Positions 21,278 to 24,881 of a DNA stretch of 24,881 nt are shown in pieces. Under the pieces are notes generated by a model. That model was not told where the DNA came from and did no database searches. It saw nothing but the letters and a program-made list of their open reading frames with translations. The stretch is taken from the NCBI GenBank assembly GCA_934247225.1, contig CAKQJE010000031.1:1-24881 (forward strand), read 5' to 3'. The translations under genes and the position numbers were made by a program. This stretch comes from an uncultured Clostridia bacterium. GTDB lineage: Bacteria > Bacillota > Clostridia > Christensenellales > Borkfalkiaceae. Numbering within the stretch: the first letter of the stretch is position 1; every line of letters starts with the position of its first letter.

Positions 21278-22300
21278 ATGCTGAAAACAAGCGATTTTTA
21301 TTACGATTTACCCGAAGAATTTATCGCGCAGACGCCGATCGAACCGAGAGACGCGTCGCGGCTTCTGGTGTATGACAGAGTTGCCGATAAGGTCGAACAC
21401 AGACATTTTTACGATATCGGAGACTATCTTAGAGCCGGCGATCTCCTCGTTATAAACACGACGAAGGTTTACCCGGCGAGAATTTACGCTTACACCTCGC
21501 ACGGCGGAAAAGCGGAAATTTTGCTACTCAAAAGGCTCAATCTGACCGACTGGGAATGTCTCGTGAAACCGGGAAAGAAGTGTAAAGAGGGCGTAATTCT
21601 CGTCATAAACGAAGAACTGAAAGTCGAAATTCTTTCGAGAACGGACGACGGCGGAAGAATTATCCGCTTTATTTTCGACGGAGTTTTCGAAGATATTTTG
21701 TCGAGAGTAGGCGAAATGCCGCTCCCCCCTTACATACACGAAAAATTAAAGGACAAAGACCGTTATCAGACGGTTTATTGCAAAGAAGAAGGTTCTGCCG
21801 CCGCGCCCACCGCGGGGCTTCATTTCACCGTTCGGCTTATGGACGAACTGAAAGCCAAAGGCGTGGAGTTCGCCGAAGTTCAGTTAAACGTCGGCTTGGG
21901 TACTTTCCGCCCCGTTAAAGTAGAGGACGCGGAGCATCATAAAATGCACACCGAGTTTTATAAAATCGACGAGGAAAACGCCGAAAAGATAAACAAGGCG
22001 AAAAGAGAGGGCAGAAGAGTTATAGCCGTGGGAACTACGAGCGTGAGAACTCTCGAAACGGTCGCGGACGAAAACGGATTCGTCAAAGCGCAGTCGGGCG
22101 ATACGAGCATTTTCATATACCCGCCCTATAAATTCAAGTGCGTGGAAGGGCTTATAACCAACTTCCATTTGCCCGAAAGCACGCTCGTTATGCTTGTAGC
22201 GGCGTTCACTTCGCGCGAGAAAATTCTCGAAATTTACAATCTGGCTGTTAAAGAGAAGTACAGGTTCTTCTCCTTTGGAGACGCTTGCCTGTTTTTATAA
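21278..22300 (+). CDS. queA: S-adenosylmethionine:tRNA ribosyltransferase-isomerase QueA
   Basis: 340 residues, full length. Family motifs LPEEFIAQTPIEPRDASRLL near the N terminus, APTAGLHFT in the centre and FHLPESTLVMLVAAF near the C terminus. It transfers the ribosyl group of SAM to preQ1 in tRNA, forming epoxyqueuosine at the wobble position. It lies 13 nt after ruvB and before tgt, which performs the preceding step. Its presence implies that Tgt here inserts preQ1 rather than only salvaging queuine. Confidence 0.97.
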   Translation: MLKTSDFYYDLPEEFIAQTPIEPRDASRLLVYDRVADKVEHRHFYDIGDYLRAGDLLVINTTKVYPARIYAYTSHGGKAEILLLKRLNLTDWECLVKPGKKCKEGVILVINEELKVEILSRTDDGGRIIRFIFDGVFEDILSRVGEMPLPPYIHEKLKDKDRYQTVYCKEEGSAAAPTAGLHFTVRLMDELKAKGVEFAEVQLNVGLGTFRPVKVEDAEHHKMHTEFYKIDEENAEKINKAKREGRRVIAVGTTSVRTLETVADENGFVKAQSGDTSIFIYPPYKFKCVEGLITNFHLPESTLVMLVAAFTSREKILEIYNLAVKEKYRFFSFGDACLFL

Positions 22301-22341
22301 ACGGCGCATCTCTGCGTTGCGGTAACTTATTTTAAAAAACT

Positions 22342-23463
22342 ATGGAAAAATTCTATTTCGAAACTATAAAACAGGATAGCGAAACGGGCGCGAGAGCGGG
22401 TGTGCTTCACACTCCGCACGGAGACATAGAAACCCCCGTTTATATGCCCGTAGGCACGCAAGCCACCGTAAAGGGCGTTTACCCGAGGGATCTTAAAGAA
22501 GCGGGTTCGCAGATTATCCTTGCAAACACGTATCATTTGTATATGCGCCCGGGAGACGAAATCGTAAAAGCCGCGGGCGGGCTTCACAAGTTTATGAATT
22601 GGGACAAACCTATTCTGACCGACAGCGGCGGATTTCAGGTTTTTTCCCTTGCAAAACTTAATAATATTAAAGACGACGGCGTTACTTTCAGTTCCAACGT
22701 GGACGGAAGTAAACATTTCATAACCCCTGAAAGGGCGATAGATATCGAAAACAATCTCGGCGCGGATATAATTATGGCGTTCGATCAGTGCAGCGAGTAC
22801 GGCGCGGATTATAAATCGAGCGTAAAGGCGATGAAGAGAACTCTTTCCTGGCTCGACAGATGTTATAATCACCATAAAAACGACAACCAGGCGTTGTTCC
22901 CGATCGTTCAGGGCAATTTTTATAAGGATTTAAGAACCGAGTCGCTCAAAGAGACGAAACCTTACGCGAAATACGGCATAGCCATCGGCGGACTTTCCGT
23001 CGGCGAGCCGAAAGAACTTATGTACGAGCTTATGGACGAAATGCTTCCCGATTATCCCACGAACGTTCCGAGATATCTTATGGGCGTTGGCAGTCCCGAT
23101 TGTCTCGTAGAAGGCGTTATGAGGGGAATCGATATGTTCGATTGCGTTTTAGCCACACGTATCGCGAGAAACGGCACGGCTATGACCTCGCAGGGCAAAA
23201 TCGTCGTCAGAAACGGCAAATATAAGGAAGATTTCACTCCGCTCGATCCCGAATGCGATTGCTATTGCTGTAAAAACTATACGAAAGCATACCTTCGCCA
23301 TATGGTGAACGTAAACGAAATGATGGGCGGAATGCTTTTAAGCCTTCATAACATAACCTATCTTCACAAGCTGATGAAAGGTATGAGAAACTCCATACTC
23401 GGCGGATATTTCAAAGATTTCCGTAAAGAGTTTTACAAAAAATACGAAAATCGTGACGTTTAA
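22342..23463 (+). CDS. tgt: tRNA-guanine transglycosylase (Tgt)
   Basis: 373 residues, a TIM-barrel base-exchange enzyme. The substrate loop TDSGGFQVFSL, the nucleophile region (GGLSVGEP, RYLMGVGSP, DMFDCVLATRIARNG) and the zinc site (CDCYCC with a downstream His) are all intact. It swaps guanine-34 for preQ1 in tRNAs with GUN anticodons, followed by QueA. It is the last gene of the ruv-que block, with a 41-nt gap to queA. No strong terminator follows, but yajC has its own promoter. Confidence 0.97.
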   Translation: MEKFYFETIKQDSETGARAGVLHTPHGDIETPVYMPVGTQATVKGVYPRDLKEAGSQIILANTYHLYMRPGDEIVKAAGGLHKFMNWDKPILTDSGGFQVFSLAKLNNIKDDGVTFSSNVDGSKHFITPERAIDIENNLGADIIMAFDQCSEYGADYKSSVKAMKRTLSWLDRCYNHHKNDNQALFPIVQGNFYKDLRTESLKETKPYAKYGIAIGGLSVGEPKELMYELMDEMLPDYPTNVPRYLMGVGSPDCLVEGVMRGIDMFDCVLATRIARNGTAMTSQGKIVVRNGKYKEDFTPLDPECDCYCCKNYTKAYLRHMVNVNEMMGGMLLSLHNITYLHKLMKGMRNSILGGYFKDFRKEFYKKYENRDV

Positions 23464-23526
23464 ACGGGTTTATAAGCGAGAAGTGTGAAAAATGACAAAA
23501 TTTTTTTGTTTTTCGCATAAATAAGC

Positions 23527-23555
23527 TTGATTAAATTATTGCAAAAATATAGAAT
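23527..23555 (+). promoter_or_regulatory. Sigma-A promoter of yajC
   Basis: TTGATT (23527-23532), 17-bp spacer, TAGAAT (23550-23555). Transcription would begin near 23562, right at a perfect palindrome. Confidence 0.55.
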
Positions 23556-23562
23556 AGAATAA

Positions 23563-23576
23563 ACCAAAGGTTTGGT
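23563..23576. promoter_or_regulatory. Palindrome at the yajC transcription start
   Basis: ACCAAA-GG-TTTGGT, perfect 6-bp arms, starting 8 bp after the -10. It is placed as an operator would be, or as a small 5' stabilising hairpin in the messenger. Confidence 0.35.
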
Positions 23577-23599
23577 AAATAAATTTCAGGAGAGAAAAT

Positions 23600-24079
23600 A
23601 TGTTTTATAATTTACTTTCTGCGACCGCTTCGACGGACTCGACTTCCGCAAGCGGCGGAGCCGGAACTCAGCAGATAATAATCTGGATAATCCTCGGCGT
23701 GTTCCTCGTCGGTCTTATCGTTATGAACTTTTTGTCCAACAAAAAGAGAAAAGCTCAGATGGAAGCCGAAAAAGAGAAGAGAAACGCGATTAAACCGGGA
23801 TTTAAGGTTATGACTATCGGCGGTATCGTCGGAACGGTCGTTTCCGTGGACGACGAAGCCAATTCCTTCGTTTTGCAGACGGGTACGGACGAAAATCCCA
23901 ACTATATCAAATTCGATAAGGTCGCGATTTACAGCTCGGAGGATCCGAACGAAGCCGCAAATCACGAGGACGTTCACGAGGATATTCACGAAGAGCTTCA
24001 TAGCGACGCTCTCGCAGCCGAAGAAGCTCCCGCGGCGGAGGAAACTCACGAAGACGGGGAAAACTCCGATAAAGAATAA
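23600..24079 (+). CDS. yajC: Preprotein translocase accessory subunit YajC
   Basis: 159 residues. A short Ser/Thr-rich N terminus, one transmembrane helix (about 24-45, QQIIIWIILGVFLVGLIVMNF), a basic stretch (NKKRKAQMEAEKEKRN) and the conserved PGFKVMTIGGIVGTVVSVDDE. YajC is part of the SecDF-YajC complex assisting Sec export. The C-terminal 45 or so residues are a Glu/Asp/His-rich, low-complexity extension beyond the core domain. AGGAG 8-9 nt before the ATG sets the start. secD begins at 24776, two genes on. Confidence 0.94.
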   Translation: MFYNLLSATASTDSTSASGGAGTQQIIIWIILGVFLVGLIVMNFLSNKKRKAQMEAEKEKRNAIKPGFKVMTIGGIVGTVVSVDDEANSFVLQTGTDENPNYIKFDKVAIYSSEDPNEAANHEDVHEDIHEELHSDALAAEEAPAAEETHEDGENSDKE

Positions 24080-24095
24080 AAAAGTAATTTTAACG

Positions 24096-24130
24096 AAAAC
24101 CTTCGCATAAGTATTAGCGGAGGTTTTTTT
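24096..24130 (+). terminator. Hairpin after yajC that also hides the next gene's ribosome-binding site
   Basis: 11-bp stem with one G-U pair (24096-24106 with 24117-24127), 10-nt loop, T-run to 24130, and ATG 24131 immediately after. The only ribosome-binding site for that ATG, GGAGG (24119-24123), lies wholly in the 3' arm of the stem. Confidence 0.75.
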
Positions 24131-24508
24131 ATGGACGATATCCGCGGACAAGGTTTTTTAGGACAATTTATAAAAGGGGTGATCACCGCCGTTGCGGTAA
24201 CGCTTATCGCAGTTCTCGCATTCGCGCTCGTGCTTAGTCTCACGAATTTATCGGACGGAGTTATAAAACCCGTCAATCAGTTCATCAAGCTCGCTTCGGT
24301 TTTTTGCGGGGCGGCGGTTGCGGTTAAAGGTGACAAAGGTTTTTTGAAAGGCGCGGCGATAGGGGCTGCGTCGAGCGTGCTTACATTCCTCGTTTTCGGA
24401 CTTATAGGCGGAGGTTTGTCCTTCGGACTTACCTTTTTTATCGACATCGCGTGCGCCGCGGTGATGGGCGGGCTTTCGGGCGCGATCGCGATAATCAGAA
24501 AAAAATAA
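24131..24508 (+). CDS. TIGR04086-family membrane protein
   Basis: 125 residues with four predicted membrane helices (roughly 13-37, 50-64, 75-96, 99-121), Gly/Ala-rich, ending in a basic tail (IIRKK). Proteins of this type, of unknown function, sit between yajC and secD in many Clostridia; both position and topology match TIGR04086. Whether it takes part in export is not known. GGAGG lies 7 nt before ATG 24131 but inside a terminator hairpin, so expression probably depends on read-through and melting of that hairpin. Confidence 0.8.
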   Translation: MDDIRGQGFLGQFIKGVITAVAVTLIAVLAFALVLSLTNLSDGVIKPVNQFIKLASVFCGAAVAVKGDKGFLKGAAIGAASSVLTFLVFGLIGGGLSFGLTFFIDIACAAVMGGLSGAIAIIRKK

Positions 24509-24543
24509 AACGAGAAGAAAAACAAGCGGCTGTTGCCGATCGT

Positions 24544-24574
24544 CGGGCGGGAGATTTTCCCGCCCGTTTTTTTT
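24544..24574 (+). terminator. Terminator before secD
   Basis: CGGGCGGGA/TCCCGCCCG, 9-bp stem (24544-24552 with 24558-24566), loop GATTT, then eight T. A degenerate second copy of the loop-arm-T-run unit follows at about 24582-24607. Confidence 0.85.
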
Positions 24575-24668
24575 GATCGACGGAGGATTTTTTCGCCCGT
24601 TTTTTTGTTCAAAAACCGATAAAAACACAAATAAAAAAATAATAATTCAATTTTTTCCGTTAAAATTA

Positions 24669-24697
24669 TTGACTTATAGCCGTTTAAGTTATATAAT
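24669..24697 (+). promoter_or_regulatory. Sigma-A promoter of secD
   Basis: TTGACT (24669-24674), 17-bp spacer and a perfect TATAAT (24692-24697). The leader is about 72 nt. Confidence 0.75.
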
Positions 24698-24775
24698 AAT
24701 ACAGTATATGGAATTTATTGTCGGGCATACTCGAAAATAGATTCGGACAAACACAGGCAAAAGCAGGAGGCAATA

Positions 24776-24881
24776 ATGAGTAAGACTAAATCAGTTGTGA
24801 TTCTTACTGTATTGGCAATACTTATTGCGTTCTTCGGAGCGGCGAGCTTCGTATCGTTCGAAATACCGAACAGCACGAAGG
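24776..24881 (+). CDS. secD: Protein translocase subunit SecD (N-terminal part, runs off the window)
   Basis: 35 complete codons from ATG 24776, with a perfect AGGAGG (24765-24770) upstream. The N terminus (MSKTKSVVILTVLAILIAFF) is a basic start followed by one membrane helix, as in SecD, and then FEIPNSTK. Too little is present to see family motifs. The call rests on the order yajC, TIGR04086 protein, secD that is common in Clostridia. A fused SecDF is equally possible. Confidence 0.7.
   Translation, partial: MSKTKSVVILTVLAILIAFFGAASFVSFEIPNSTK

Overview
The window looks like chromosomal DNA from an uncultured gut-type member of the Clostridia (Firmicutes/Bacillota). The grounds are the low-to-middling GC, strong Shine-Dalgarno sites, consensus sigma-A promoters, hairpin-plus-T-run terminators, TTG/GTG starts, and the block ruvC-ruvA-ruvB-queA-tgt-yajC-TIGR04086-secD, whose order is typical of Clostridia. 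A Christensenellales-like bacterium would fit, but that is inference. I saw no tRNA, rRNA, CRISPR array, phage module or transposase gene.

Layout. (1) 1-703 has no gene I can support; it holds a pair of 31-nt repeats, small palindromes, a terminator and a promoter. (2) 704-4286 is a three-gene 2-aminoethylphosphonate (AEP) cassette: AEP transaminase, a PEP mutase with an N-terminal nucleotidyltransferase domain, and phosphonopyruvate decarboxylase. Together they make AEP from PEP. (3) 4352-5621 is a small-molecule kinase gene (APH/choline-kinase fold) broken by a 293-295 bp MITE-like element with perfect 25-bp terminal inverted repeats; removing the element restores one 324-codon frame. A diverged copy of the same terminal repeat lies upstream of ruvC. 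(4) 5698-7662 holds terminators, an orphan promoter/operator/terminator unit, and a Sel1-repeat protein whose best ribosome-binding site drives a 13-codon ORF that appears frame-shifted against it. (5) 7809-10613 (minus) is a very large surface lipoprotein that also has a C-terminal membrane anchor. (6) 10938-11716 is a pair of half-size TauE/SafE transporter genes. (7) 11904-14063 is a convergent pair, Ppx/GppA phosphatase and inorganic pyrophosphatase, sharing a bidirectional terminator. (8) 14331-17299 is an ABC importer (lipoprotein, permease, ATPase) preceded by a leader that reads as a complete ribosome-mediated attenuator: a leader peptide with the run YYFYFY, three mutually exclusive pairings and an intrinsic terminator. 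(9) 17744-18955 is an HtrA-like lipoprotein protease. (10) 19083-24881 is the Holliday-junction (ruvCAB), queuosine (queA, tgt) and protein-export (yajC, TIGR04086 protein, start of secD) block.

The strongest candidate for something undescribed is the aromatic-amino-acid attenuator at 14366-14546. It predicts that the downstream TrpXYZ-like importer carries tyrosine and/or phenylalanine. Firmicutes usually control such genes with T-boxes, and no T-box sequence is visible here. Second is the MITE-like family, with one full insertion and one relic in the window. All family names rest on motifs read by eye; no database or folding program was run.
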